IMG/VR virus record: IMGVR_UViG_3300043398_000077
Coordinates: 1 to 22,123 of that record
Strand: one strand, 5' to 3'
DNA length: 22,123 nt
Source of the DNA: a virus
Below the pieces are notes generated by a model, which saw nothing but the letters and a program-made list of their open reading frames with translations, did not search any database and was not told where the DNA came from. The translations under genes were made by a program, and so were the position numbers. Shown here one piece after another: positions 14,633-20,451 of the stretch. The number at the start of each line of letters is the position of its first letter. Positions within the stretch are counted from its first letter, which is position 1.

Positions 14633-15468
14633 AGCGCCACCTCGACAAGCTTTCCATCTTGGATTCCATACCAGACGTTGGCTTTAAGGTCTTCACCCAC
14701 ATAGCCAACAGCGATGCGATTGCGCGTTCCATCGTGCCAAGCCATCGCAACAGCGCCTCCACTTCCAGACTTAACTTTTGCTTGTTTGCCAGCACAGCAT
14801 ATGACTGCGTTTTCGCCTTCGGCATTGATCCGTGCGCCGTAGCCACTGGAGCCGATCTGTGCGCCGTAGCCACTGGCGCCGATCTGTGCGCCGTAGCCAC
14901 TGGAGCCGATCTGTGCGCCGTTGCCACTGGAGCCGATCCGTGCGTCGTTGCCACTGGCGCCGATCTGTGCGCCGTAGCCACTGGAGCCGATCTGTGCGCC
15001 GTTGCCACTGGAGCCGATCCGTGCGTCGTAGCCACTGGAGCCGATCTGTGCGTCGTAGCCACTGGAGCCGATCTGTGCGCCGTAGCCACTGGAGCCGATC
15101 CGTGCGCCGTAGCCACTGGAGCCGATCCGTGCGCCGTAGCCACTGGAGCCGATCCGTGCGCCGTCTTCGCCGCCATCGCTATCAGTCGCATCGACAACAT
15201 CAACATTGACTGCTGTTGTCGATGTAATGATCTCCAGTGCTTCGTTTTTGTGATCCTCAGCCACAGCACTAACAACAGATGGCGTCTCCAGAATGACGTT
15301 TTTCCAGACGTTGTTTGTAAGCCACCGTGCATCGTCGAATCGCTTGTCTTCGCGCAAGGCCTTTTGAACTGCTGTGTACTCGGCACCTTGCGGAAACTTG
15401 GCGACGAACCACTTATACCCATCGGAGCAGGGTCTCCATGGCTTGAGAACTTCATTCGTGATTTGCAT
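14629..15468 (-). CDS. Nonapeptide-repeat (putative beta-solenoid) protein, first gene of the leftward operon
   Basis: 279 residues; AAAGGAG precedes the ATG by 6 bases. The N-terminal 60 residues (VLKPWRPCSDGYKWFVAKFP, QGAEYTAVQKALREDKRFDD, ARWLTNN) look like a small globular domain I recall from phage repeat proteins. Residues about 102-209 are twelve copies of the nonapeptide GAQIGSSGY, and two or three decayed copies follow (GARINAEGE, NAVICCAGK). The regular Ile and small-residue spacing suggests stacked beta turns with a Tyr or Asn ladder. The C-terminus (MAWHDGTRNRIAVGYVGEDL, NVWYGIQDGKL) looks like a capping domain. Its place next to the early promoter implies strong immediate-early expression, often the niche of anti-defence or host-takeover proteins; this is inference. 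No catalytic residues are visible. Confidence 0.75.
   Translation of the reverse strand: MQITNEVLKPWRPCSDGYKWFVAKFPQGAEYTAVQKALREDKRFDDARWLTNNVWKNVILETPSVVSAVAEDHKNEALEIITSTTAVNVDVVDATDSDGGEDGARIGSSGYGARIGSSGYGARIGSSGYGAQIGSSGYDAQIGSSGYDARIGSSGNGAQIGSSGYGAQIGASGNDARIGSSGNGAQIGSSGYGAQIGASGYGAQIGSSGYGARINAEGENAVICCAGKQAKVKSGSGGAVAMAWHDGTRNRIAVGYVGEDLKANVWYGIQDGKLVEVAL
14827..15164. repeat. 27-bp tandem repeat array (12 full units plus a partial)
   Basis: Twelve full 27-bp units run from 14827 to 15150, each starting GATC, with a 14-bp partial unit to 15164. Twenty-three of the 27 positions are invariant. The four variable positions each have two states and all change an amino acid in the minus-strand protein: Gln/Arg, Gly/Asp, Tyr/Asn and Ser/Ala. 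I see no synonymous difference between units. Because 27 is a multiple of three, several other frames also stay open here and give false ORFs. Confidence 0.95.
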
Positions 15469-15495
15469 ATCAACTCCTTTGCATGTTGAGCCTCA

Positions 15496-15524
15496 ATTAT
15501 CACCATACCGTTACGCCAAGTCAA
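15496..15524 (-). promoter_or_regulatory. Leftward early promoter
   Basis: On the minus strand a -35 box TTGACT (15519-15524) and a -10 box GATAAT (15496-15501) are separated by exactly 17 bases. Predicted transcription starts near 15489, leaving a leader of about 20 bases that holds the AAAGGAG ribosome-binding site of the repeat-protein gene at 15468. This is the best sigma70 match I see in the window and would drive the whole leftward operon. The spacer contains GTAACGGT on the minus strand. Confidence 0.8.
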
Positions 15525-15581
15525 CGCTATCCGCATCTTTTTTATTATCGTAAACCCTATGAACAAAATTCACGTTGCCCG

Positions 15582-15610
15582 TTGCTTTGCAAACAGTTTA
15601 GCTATATAGT
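15582..15610 (+). promoter_or_regulatory. Rightward early promoter (predicted leaderless start)
   Basis: A -35 box TTGCTT (15582-15587) and a -10 box TATAGT (15605-15610) are separated by 17 bases. A start 6-8 bases beyond the -10 box falls at or within a base or two of the ATG at 15618, so the regulator mRNA would have essentially no leader. The palindrome TTTGCAAA (15586-15593) lies across the -35 box and spacer and could be part of an operator. Confidence 0.65.
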
Positions 15611-15617
15611 CATCCCC

Positions 15618-15824
15618 ATGAACTGGAAAACACAAATCTACAGCATCCAAGCAAAGCATGGGCTATCTCAGCAGCAGATAGCCAGGTATTGCGGATGCTC
15701 GCAGGCCACGATCAGCGACCTCGTCAATGGCGTGATCAAAGTACCGAATTTCGAGATCGGCACCTACCTGGTCGATCTCGAAAAAGCAAGCCGGGCGAAG
15801 ATTCGAGAATTCTTCGCGGAGTAA
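15618..15824 (+). CDS. Cro/C1-type helix-turn-helix regulator
   Basis: 68 residues from the ATG at 15618; the upstream extension of the frame is out of keeping with the domain and overlaps the promoter. The HTH is clear: LSQQQIARYCGCSQATISDL with VNG after the recognition helix, at residues 16-38. A short tail EKASRAKIREFFAE may dimerise. At this size it is Cro-like, with no room for the cleavable C-terminal domain of a CI repressor. It probably binds between the divergent promoters and sets the early balance. No ribosome-binding site precedes the ATG, matching the leaderless prediction. A terminator follows 55 bases downstream. Confidence 0.82.
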   Translation: MNWKTQIYSIQAKHGLSQQQIARYCGCSQATISDLVNGVIKVPNFEIGTYLVDLEKASRAKIREFFAE

Positions 15825-15879
15825 GTTGTCTCCCAGCCGCGTGTCATCCGTGCCACTCCTCACGGTGTGCGGTTGTTTT

Positions 15880-15911
15880 CCCCACTGGCCTTCGGGCTGG
15901 TGGGGGTTTTT
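15880..15911 (+). terminator. Intrinsic terminator after the regulator gene
   Basis: CCCCACTGGCC pairs with GGCTGGTGGGG across a TTCG tetraloop, giving an 11-bp stem with two G-T wobbles. The stem is followed by GTTTTT. A smaller hairpin, CCGTG/CACGG (15848-15865), lies just before it. The next gene starts 12 bases downstream with no clear promoter in between, so the rest of the rightward operon would need read-through. Confidence 0.8.
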
Positions 15912-15922
15912 ATAAGGTCGAA

Positions 15923-16141
15923 ATGAACTCAACATTTAATTGGCGAACTGGGCCATCTTGCATGGCGAATGAGGCGGAGGCGAGAAAGGCCGCGCAGCAT
16001 GCCCGGTCTGTCGGCAAGACGCTGGATGCGCAAGGCCGCGCTACCGTCAATCTGGCCAAGGCTGTATCTGGCATCAGCCTGTCTAAAACGGCTCAAGCTG
16101 ATGCTGAGCGCAATGCGCGGATTCGGGGGAGGGCGCTGTGA
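15923..16141 (+). CDS. Small hypothetical phage protein
   Basis: 72 residues from the ATG at 15923, with AAGG 6 bases upstream; an in-frame ATG at 15962 is an alternative start giving 59 residues. The product is helical and rich in Ala, Arg and Lys: ANEAEARKAAQHARSVGKTL, then a C-terminal basic stretch ERNARIRGRAL. Net charge is positive, so it may bind nucleic acid, perhaps as an antitermination or accessory factor, though nothing specific is recognised. Its stop overlaps the next GTG start. Confidence 0.6.
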   Translation: MNSTFNWRTGPSCMANEAEARKAAQHARSVGKTLDAQGRATVNLAKAVSGISLSKTAQADAERNARIRGRAL

Positions 16142-16710
16142 TCTCTGTATTGTTTGCCAGGTCAGATAGCGTCTACAAGCGGCTACCCGGCTGTGATGTT
16201 TACGACATTGACCGTGACGCCAGGACATGGACAGGCACTTGTGCTGTAGTCGCGCACCCACCCTGCAGGGCATGGGGAAAACTGCGCCAGTTTGCCCAAC
16301 CCAGACCAGACGAGAAGGCCTTGGCTCTATATGCCGTTGATATGGTGCGCCAGTTTGGCGGTGTGGTAGAGCATCCTGCCGGATCGACTCTATGGGCTGC
16401 CAAGGGACTGCCAACACCTGGCCGCGCTCCCGATGACTTTGGTGGCTGGACTGCCGAAATCCGCCAATGCGATTTTGGCCACAAAGCCGAAAAGTTGACG
16501 TGGCTCTATATCGTCGGATGCCATCCGGACGATCTGCCAGACCTCCCTCCGCGTGGTGAGCCAACTGGCGTCATCAAGCCACAGCGCGGAGTGCCGCGGA
16601 CGCTGAAGATCGTCACAAAAGCTGAGCGAGAGCACACGCCGATGCCATTGGCTCAATGGTTGGTTGATTTGGCGGAGCGTTGCAACATTAAAAAAGAGAT
16701 AGCAGCATGA
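16138..16710 (+). CDS. PPC-motif protein resembling a degenerate C5-methyltransferase
   Basis: 190 residues from a GTG overlapping the previous stop (GTGA), with GGGGAGGG upstream. Key elements are an N-terminal strand-loop SVLFARSDSVYK, a possible second strand CDVYDIDRD, then VVAHPPCRAWGKLRQF (Pro41-Pro42-Cys43) and GGVVEHPAGSTLW (Glu78). In DNA cytosine-5 methyltransferases a PPC loop supplies the catalytic Cys and a nearby ENV loop a Glu, and the order matches. However, the classic glycine-rich SAM loop is not evident and the protein is short. Further blocks are QCDFGHKAEKLTWLY and QRGVPRTLKIVTKAEREHTP. I recall it as a conserved phage family of uncertain activity. It may modify DNA or nucleotides, or be a non-catalytic relative. 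Confidence 0.65.
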   Translation: MISVLFARSDSVYKRLPGCDVYDIDRDARTWTGTCAVVAHPPCRAWGKLRQFAQPRPDEKALALYAVDMVRQFGGVVEHPAGSTLWAAKGLPTPGRAPDDFGGWTAEIRQCDFGHKAEKLTWLYIVGCHPDDLPDLPPRGEPTGVIKPQRGVPRTLKIVTKAEREHTPMPLAQWLVDLAERCNIKKEIAA

Positions 16711-16937
16711 CCAACACCCTCATCCAAATAGCCCTTGCAGTCTTTGGCTTGACCGCCATGTGGATGGCCATGGGCCACAACGCCAAGGGTCGCAAGTGGG
16801 CACCTGTTGTCGGGCTTTGCGGCCAACCCGCATGGATGCTGTTTTCTTGGCAATCCCAAGCCTGGGGCTTGATGCTGCTGTCAGTGGCGTGGAGCTTGGT
16901 CTATGTGCGCGGGATTGCTGTGCAGTGGGGGGATTGA
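16707..16937 (+). CDS. Small phage membrane protein
   Basis: 76 residues; the ATG overlaps the previous stop (ATGA). Two to three hydrophobic segments are seen: IQIALAVFGLTAMWMAMG, GLCGQPAWMLFSWQS and WGLMLLSVAWSLVYVRGIAV. The 'G..GQP.W......Q.WG.......Y' pattern recurs in small phage membrane proteins I remember from replication regions. Its function is unknown. The stop is 1 base before the PP-loop gene start. Confidence 0.68.
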   Translation: MTNTLIQIALAVFGLTAMWMAMGHNAKGRKWAPVVGLCGQPAWMLFSWQSQAWGLMLLSVAWSLVYVRGIAVQWGD

Positions 16938-16938
16938 A

Positions 16939-18030
16939 GTGATCAAGCACGTTATATCCGTCAGCGGCGGCAAAGACAGCACGGCAACGCTGCTGCTGGC
17001 ACTGGCCCGGTGTCTGCGGGAATCTGTTATTCCAATCTTCTGCGACACCGGAAACGAGCACGCTGTCACCTATGCCTATCTAGACTATTTGGAGAGCGCT
17101 TTGGGCGTGAAGATCATTCGCCTGAAGGCTGATTTCACAGAGCAGATTCTGGCGAAAAGGCATTTCATCGCCAGAGATATGCGCCACCGCCGCGAGTACG
17201 ACACTCGGCCAGTGTTCGAAGCCGATGGCGTCACACCAGTACCGAAGCGCGACGGGCGCGGCAACATCGTGCTGAACAAGAAGGGCAAGCCAGTACAGAA
17301 GACGGTCAAAGTCGGTGGCGGTCGTCGGGTGCGCTGGACTAACAAGGCGAAGCGTCGCGCTCTGGCCGTGCTGTTTCCTAGCGGAAACCCATTCCTCGAT
17401 CTGTGCATGTGGAAGGGTCGATTCCCATCCCGAAAGGCGCAATTCTGCACCCAGGAGCTCAAGACAAACATGGCTGTAGCTTTTCAGCTTGAGCTGCAAG
17501 AGGCCGGGCACAAGGTCATAAGCTGGCAAGGCGTGCGCCGCGATGAATCTGAGAACCGGCGTAACGCCAAGAAGTCCGAGCGCGTCGGCGGTGGTCTATG
17601 GATTTTCAGGCCCATTGTGGATTGGACAGCCGCCATGGTGTTTTCACATTGCACGTCGCACGGCATGCGCCATAACCCGCTTTACACCCAAGGCATGGGG
17701 CGTGTGGGCTGTATGCCTTGCGTCAATATCAACAAGCCAGAGTTGCGCCAGATCGCGGCTCGCTTCCCCGAGCACCCTGCGCGCATCGCCGAGTGGGAGC
17801 GCATCGTCGGCGAGTGCTCTAAGCGGGGCTTTTCCACCTTCCTTGCTGATGCCAATGCCGCAAAAGACCGTCGTGTGATCTTCGACGATCTGAACATCTG
17901 GTCACGCATCGAATGGTCAAAGACCACGCGCGGCGGCAAGCAGATGGACTTGTTGAGTATTGAGGATTCTGGCTGTTCATCAAGCTACGGCCTTTGCGAT
18001 GTCGCTGATTTTGAACTGGAGGCAGCATGA
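16939..18030 (+). CDS. PP-loop ATPase, PAPS-reductase/adenine nucleotide alpha-hydrolase family
   Basis: 363 residues from the GTG at 16939, with GGGGGGATT upstream; the earlier in-frame start overlaps the membrane-protein gene. The PP-loop SGGKDS is at residues 9-14, followed by IPIFCDTGNEHAVTYAYLDY. Later blocks are QFCTQELKTNMA (Cys170), GVRRDESENRR, FRPIVDWTAAMVF and GRVGCMPCVN (Cys258, Cys261). The family activates a substrate with ATP. Relatives include PAPS reductase, tRNA thiolation enzymes and the DndC protein of DNA phosphorothioation. Three well placed Cys could hold an iron-sulfur cluster. A basic insert at about 85-145 is unusual. Phage copies are common, and their role is not established. 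It sits by an HNH protein and the PPC-motif protein. Confidence 0.82.
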   Translation: MIKHVISVSGGKDSTATLLLALARCLRESVIPIFCDTGNEHAVTYAYLDYLESALGVKIIRLKADFTEQILAKRHFIARDMRHRREYDTRPVFEADGVTPVPKRDGRGNIVLNKKGKPVQKTVKVGGGRRVRWTNKAKRRALAVLFPSGNPFLDLCMWKGRFPSRKAQFCTQELKTNMAVAFQLELQEAGHKVISWQGVRRDESENRRNAKKSERVGGGLWIFRPIVDWTAAMVFSHCTSHGMRHNPLYTQGMGRVGCMPCVNINKPELRQIAARFPEHPARIAEWERIVGECSKRGFSTFLADANAAKDRRVIFDDLNIWSRIEWSKTTRGGKQMDLLSIEDSGCSSSYGLCDVADFELEAA

Positions 18031-18863
18031 AAACCAACGTCTCCGAAACAAGCCTTGAGGCCTACCACTCCCTTTCGGTCAAGCACGATCTGCAGCCTAA
18101 GGAGCGTGCCGTCCTGAGCGTGTTTGGCGGCCCGGCAGATACCTACACCCGCCAGCAGTTAGCCGACAAGGCTTGCATGCCCATCAATGTGGTGTGTGGC
18201 CGCGTCAATTCGCTGGTTGCCAAAAAGGCCTTGTGTGTGCGTGGGTCGCGTGTAGACCCACTGACGCGCAAACGCCAGGAGTTGCTGGGTTTCCCGGTGG
18301 CCGAGCAGGGGGGGGCTGCTTTGAATAATCGAATCTCAATTCCAAAGCGTGTTCGCTTTGAGGTTTTCAAACGTGATGGATTTACATGCCAATACTGCGG
18401 TGCTCATCCGCCATCAGTGGTCCTGCATGTTGATCATGTCCACCCTGTATCTCAGGGAGGCACCAATGACATTGACAACTTGGTCACGGCCTGTGAGGCA
18501 TGCAACCAGGGTAAATCTGATGTCTTGCTTTCTGACATTCCGCAAAGCCTTCAAGAAAAAGCTGCGCAGATTGTAGAGAAGGAAGAGCAAATCAAGGGAT
18601 ACCAGCGAGTTTTGGCAGACAAGCGCCAGCGCATCAGTGATGAAGCCGATCTGGTGAATGACGTTTATGAGTTGCTGAACCCTGGGTACACGCTGAACGA
18701 ATCGTCACTGGTTTCAGTTCGCTTGTTCATTGAAAAGCTGGGTGTTGGCACGGTGATGGAAGCAATGCAAATCGCCATGACCGCCAACCATATCAAGACC
18801 ACCAACCGGCAATTTAAGTATTTCTGCGGCATCTGCTGGAACCGCATTAGGGAGTCAGCATAG
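18027..18863 (+). CDS. Winged-helix plus HNH endonuclease fusion
   Basis: 278 residues; ATG overlaps the previous stop (ATGA) and has GGAGG upstream. Residues 10-90 form a winged helix (YHSLSVKHDLQPKERAVLSV, TRQQLADKACMPINVVCGRV, NSLVAKKAL). Residues 107-165 are an HNH nuclease: RFEVFKRDGFTCQYCG, HVDHVHPVSQGGTNDIDNLV and CEACN, with zinc ligands Cys121, Cys124, Cys156 and Cys159 and the catalytic His near residue 137. Residues 180-278 form a helical tail (SLVSVRLFIEKLGVGTVMEA, KYFCGICWNRIRE). An eight-G tract (18308-18315) separates the first two domains. It may nick DNA in replication or packaging, or be a selfish nuclease inserted in a replication protein; I cannot tell which. Confidence 0.8.
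   Translation: MKTNVSETSLEAYHSLSVKHDLQPKERAVLSVFGGPADTYTRQQLADKACMPINVVCGRVNSLVAKKALCVRGSRVDPLTRKRQELLGFPVAEQGGAALNNRISIPKRVRFEVFKRDGFTCQYCGAHPPSVVLHVDHVHPVSQGGTNDIDNLVTACEACNQGKSDVLLSDIPQSLQEKAAQIVEKEEQIKGYQRVLADKRQRISDEADLVNDVYELLNPGYTLNESSLVSVRLFIEKLGVGTVMEAMQIAMTANHIKTTNRQFKYFCGICWNRIRESA
18308..18315 (+). other. Eight-G homopolymer tract at a domain junction
   Basis: The run spans codons CAG GGG GGG GCT of the wHTH-HNH gene. If one G is gained or re-read, translation ends after Gly-Cys-Phe-Glu; if one is lost, it ends after Leu-Leu. Either event leaves only the winged-helix domain. Confidence 0.85.
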
Positions 18864-19690
18864 TGGCACGCTCACGCAATATCAAGCCTGGATTCTTCAC
18901 CAATGAAGACCTTGTTGAACTCGACTTTGGCACACGACTTCTGTTTGCAGGCCTTTGGACTATTGCAGATCGAGAAGGGCGACTGGAAGACCGGCCAAAG
19001 AAAATCAAGATGAACATTTTCCCGGCTGACACCGTGGACGTTGATTCCATGCTCGATGAACTTTCCCGTTATGGGTTCGTTCAGCGCTACGAGGTTAACG
19101 GTGCGAAGTACCTCCAAATCACCAATTGGAGTAAGCATCAAAACCCTCACCACACTGAGAAAGCCTCTGAAATTCCGGGCAATAACGGTGAGATAACGGT
19201 TAATCAACCGTTACAACCCAAAGAGTCACAGGAGCAAGACGGTGGAAATCTTGCTGATTCACTGATTCCTGATTCACTGATTCCTGATTCACCTTCACTT
19301 CGTTCGGACTCGCGCACGGCGCCGGGGTCGGCTTGCATGGCAATGAGGAAAGCAGGGATGGCGGATGTGAACCCGGCACACCCAACGCTTCGGGCTTTGC
19401 TGGATGGTGGCATCACGATTGATGAACTGGTGTCGGCTGCCGCCGATGCGGTGGCAAAAAAAAAGCCGTTCGCTTATGCCTTGGCTATTGCCGAAGGGCG
19501 CCGCCGCGATGCAGCAGCCGTGGGTCAATTGCCTGCCGCAAAGGACGCTGCCAACGAGACCACGTACCAGCGAAGCATGCGCAAAAAGATGCAGGAATGG
19601 GCGCCTGGAATTGCAGTAAAAGCCCCGAATTTTTCAAAACCATTTGACGATCTGGAGACCATCAATGTCCCTTCCATTGAAAGCCGTTGA
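18863..19690 (+). CDS. Phage replication initiator, O-like
   Basis: 275 residues from a GTG sharing a base with the previous TAG, with AGGGAG upstream. The N-terminal 100 residues are RSRNIKPGFFTNEDLVELDF, GTRLLFAGLWTIADREGRLE, DRPKKIKMNIFP and then YGFVQRYEVNGAKYLQITNW with KHQNPHHTE. This winged-helix block is common in phage replication initiators. A Ser/Pro/Asp-rich linker follows, with the repeat SLIPDSLIPDS, then a helical C-terminal domain (LDGGITIDELVSAAADAVAK). The gene itself carries clustered repeats (19183-19213) that could be the origin, as in lambda O. The product should bind the origin and recruit the helicase through the P-like protein downstream. Confidence 0.8.
   Translation: MARSRNIKPGFFTNEDLVELDFGTRLLFAGLWTIADREGRLEDRPKKIKMNIFPADTVDVDSMLDELSRYGFVQRYEVNGAKYLQITNWSKHQNPHHTEKASEIPGNNGEITVNQPLQPKESQEQDGGNLADSLIPDSLIPDSPSLRSDSRTAPGSACMAMRKAGMADVNPAHPTLRALLDGGITIDELVSAAADAVAKKKPFAYALAIAEGRRRDAAAVGQLPAAKDAANETTYQRSMRKKMQEWAPGIAVKAPNFSKPFDDLETINVPSIESR
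19183..19213. repeat. Candidate replication-origin repeats inside the O-like gene
   Basis: TAACGGT occurs at 19183-19189 and 19194-19200 as direct repeats and inverted at 19207-19213. The last two form a perfect 8-bp inverted repeat, TAACGGTT-AATC-AACCGTTA (19194-19213). The direct copies fall in different codon frames, so they are not produced by amino-acid repetition. Clustered repeats inside an initiator gene are how lambda-type origins are built. Confidence 0.5.
19254..19293 (+). repeat. 15-bp tandem repeat in the O-like gene linker
   Basis: Two identical copies of CTGATTCACTGATTC (19254-19268, 19269-19283) and most of a third copy follow the candidate origin by 41 bases. They encode the SLIPD repeats of the linker. 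Each unit holds two CTGATTC half-units, and the stretch is AT-richer than its surroundings, so it may also serve as an unwinding or binding region. Confidence 0.8.
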
Positions 19691-20114
19691 CCGACTCTTT
19701 GATCGCTTGATTGCCACCTATGGACGAGACTTTTCGTCGAAGTGGGAAGGGTTGGATCAAGCTGCAATAAAGACCTCTTGGTCGCACGAACTTTATGGGT
19801 TTACGTCGAACTTGGGCTCACTGGCCTGGGCTCTTGAAAATCTTCCTGAACGCGCACCGAACGTTATCGAGTTCCGAAACTTGGCTCGCCGAGCCCCCGC
19901 AACGCCTGAAAAACAGTTACCCGCTCCAAAAGCCGACCCAGAGCGGGTTGCTGCCGAACTGGCCAAGCTGGCTCCAATTCGCCGGGAACGTAATTTTTCT
20001 GGCGATGACGGCAAGGACTGGGCTCGTCGCCTGGTAGCCCGTCACCAAGCGGGCGAGCGCCTGCGTCCCATCCAAATCCGCTTTGCGCATGAAGCGCTGA
20101 GGATCACACCATGA
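19665..20114 (+). CDS. P-like replication protein (probable helicase loader)
   Basis: 149 residues from the ATG at 19665, with GGAG 8 bases upstream, overlapping the end of the O-like gene in another frame. Residues 3-75 carry VDRLFDRLIATYGRDFSSKW, SHELYGFTSNLGSLAWALEN and LPERAPNVIEFRNLARRAP, the pattern of the lambda P / helicase-loader family in proteobacterial phages. It would bring the host DnaB helicase to the initiator at the origin. The C-terminal 70 residues (PERVAAELAKLAPIRRERNF, KDWARRLVARHQAGERL) are basic and helical. No Walker motif is visible, so it is P-like rather than DnaC-like. The O-then-P order strengthens the call. Confidence 0.72.
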   Translation: MSLPLKAVDRLFDRLIATYGRDFSSKWEGLDQAAIKTSWSHELYGFTSNLGSLAWALENLPERAPNVIEFRNLARRAPATPEKQLPAPKADPERVAAELAKLAPIRRERNFSGDDGKDWARRLVARHQAGERLRPIQIRFAHEALRITP

Positions 20115-20344
20115 GCTACATCACTCAATCTTGTTCCGACCTTGTCGGGGCGCAGGACAAACTGCACCGGCTCAGCCTGTACAGCGCAGCTTTCCGCCGA
20201 GAGCCAACAAAATTTGGCCTCGGTGTGCACATGAGCCTGGAGTCTGCACAGCGTGCCCAGTCGAACGAGGTCAAGCGCATCAACGCCATCCTGTCTGGCC
20301 TGCCCGCGGCGAACGACATGGACATGCATGTGGGGGCAGCATGA
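20111..20344 (+). CDS. Small hypothetical phage protein
   Basis: 77 residues; ATG overlaps the P-like stop (ATGA) with GAGG upstream, and its own stop overlaps the next ATG. The sequence is helical and amphipathic (AQDKLHRLSLYSAAFRREPT, LESAQRAQSNEVKRINAILS). It is not recognised. Its tight coupling to replication genes suggests a role in replication or recombination control. Confidence 0.6.
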   Translation: MSYITQSCSDLVGAQDKLHRLSLYSAAFRREPTKFGLGVHMSLESAQRAQSNEVKRINAILSGLPAANDMDMHVGAA

Positions 20345-20451
20345 GCGAACTGCTTGAAGCCCGCCGCCTGCTGAATCTGGTACGCGCTGGTGTGGATGTG
20401 CCTGATTCGGCCATCACTTGGGCGTTGATTGTTTGCGGGGATTTGTCCTGA
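20341..20451 (+). CDS. 36-residue mini-protein
   Basis: An ORF of 36 residues (MSELLEARRLLNLVRAGVDV, then PDSAITWALIVCGDLS). Its ATG overlaps the previous stop (ATGA), GGGGG lies upstream, and its TGA is followed at once by the next ATG. The frame fills the space between two coupled genes without slack, which supports translation. It reads as two short helices. Similar tiny 'EARRLL..V..G...P......AL...GDL' ORFs occur in phage replication regions as I remember; function is unknown. Confidence 0.6.
   Translation: MSELLEARRLLNLVRAGVDVPDSAITWALIVCGDLS

Noticed and set aside
14827-15164. CRISPR array
   Set aside because: The 27-bp units are contiguous with no unique spacers and are in frame with a coding gene.
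14827-15164. RTX-type calcium-binding nonapeptides
   Set aside because: The units are nine residues long and Gly-rich, but the Asp of GGxGxD is missing and the hydrophobic residue is out of register.
14545-15566. Long alternative ORFs across the repeat array: plus 14545-15489 and 14832-15209, minus 14589-15566
   Set aside because: They stay open because the repeat unit is 27 bp, a multiple of three. Their products are low-complexity repeats with no ribosome-binding site or operon fit, whereas 14629-15468 has a perfect site and non-repeat domains at both ends.
15663-15935. 90-codon minus-strand ORF opposite the HTH regulator
   Set aside because: It spans the terminator and has no ribosome-binding site or domain; the sense strand has a clear HTH.
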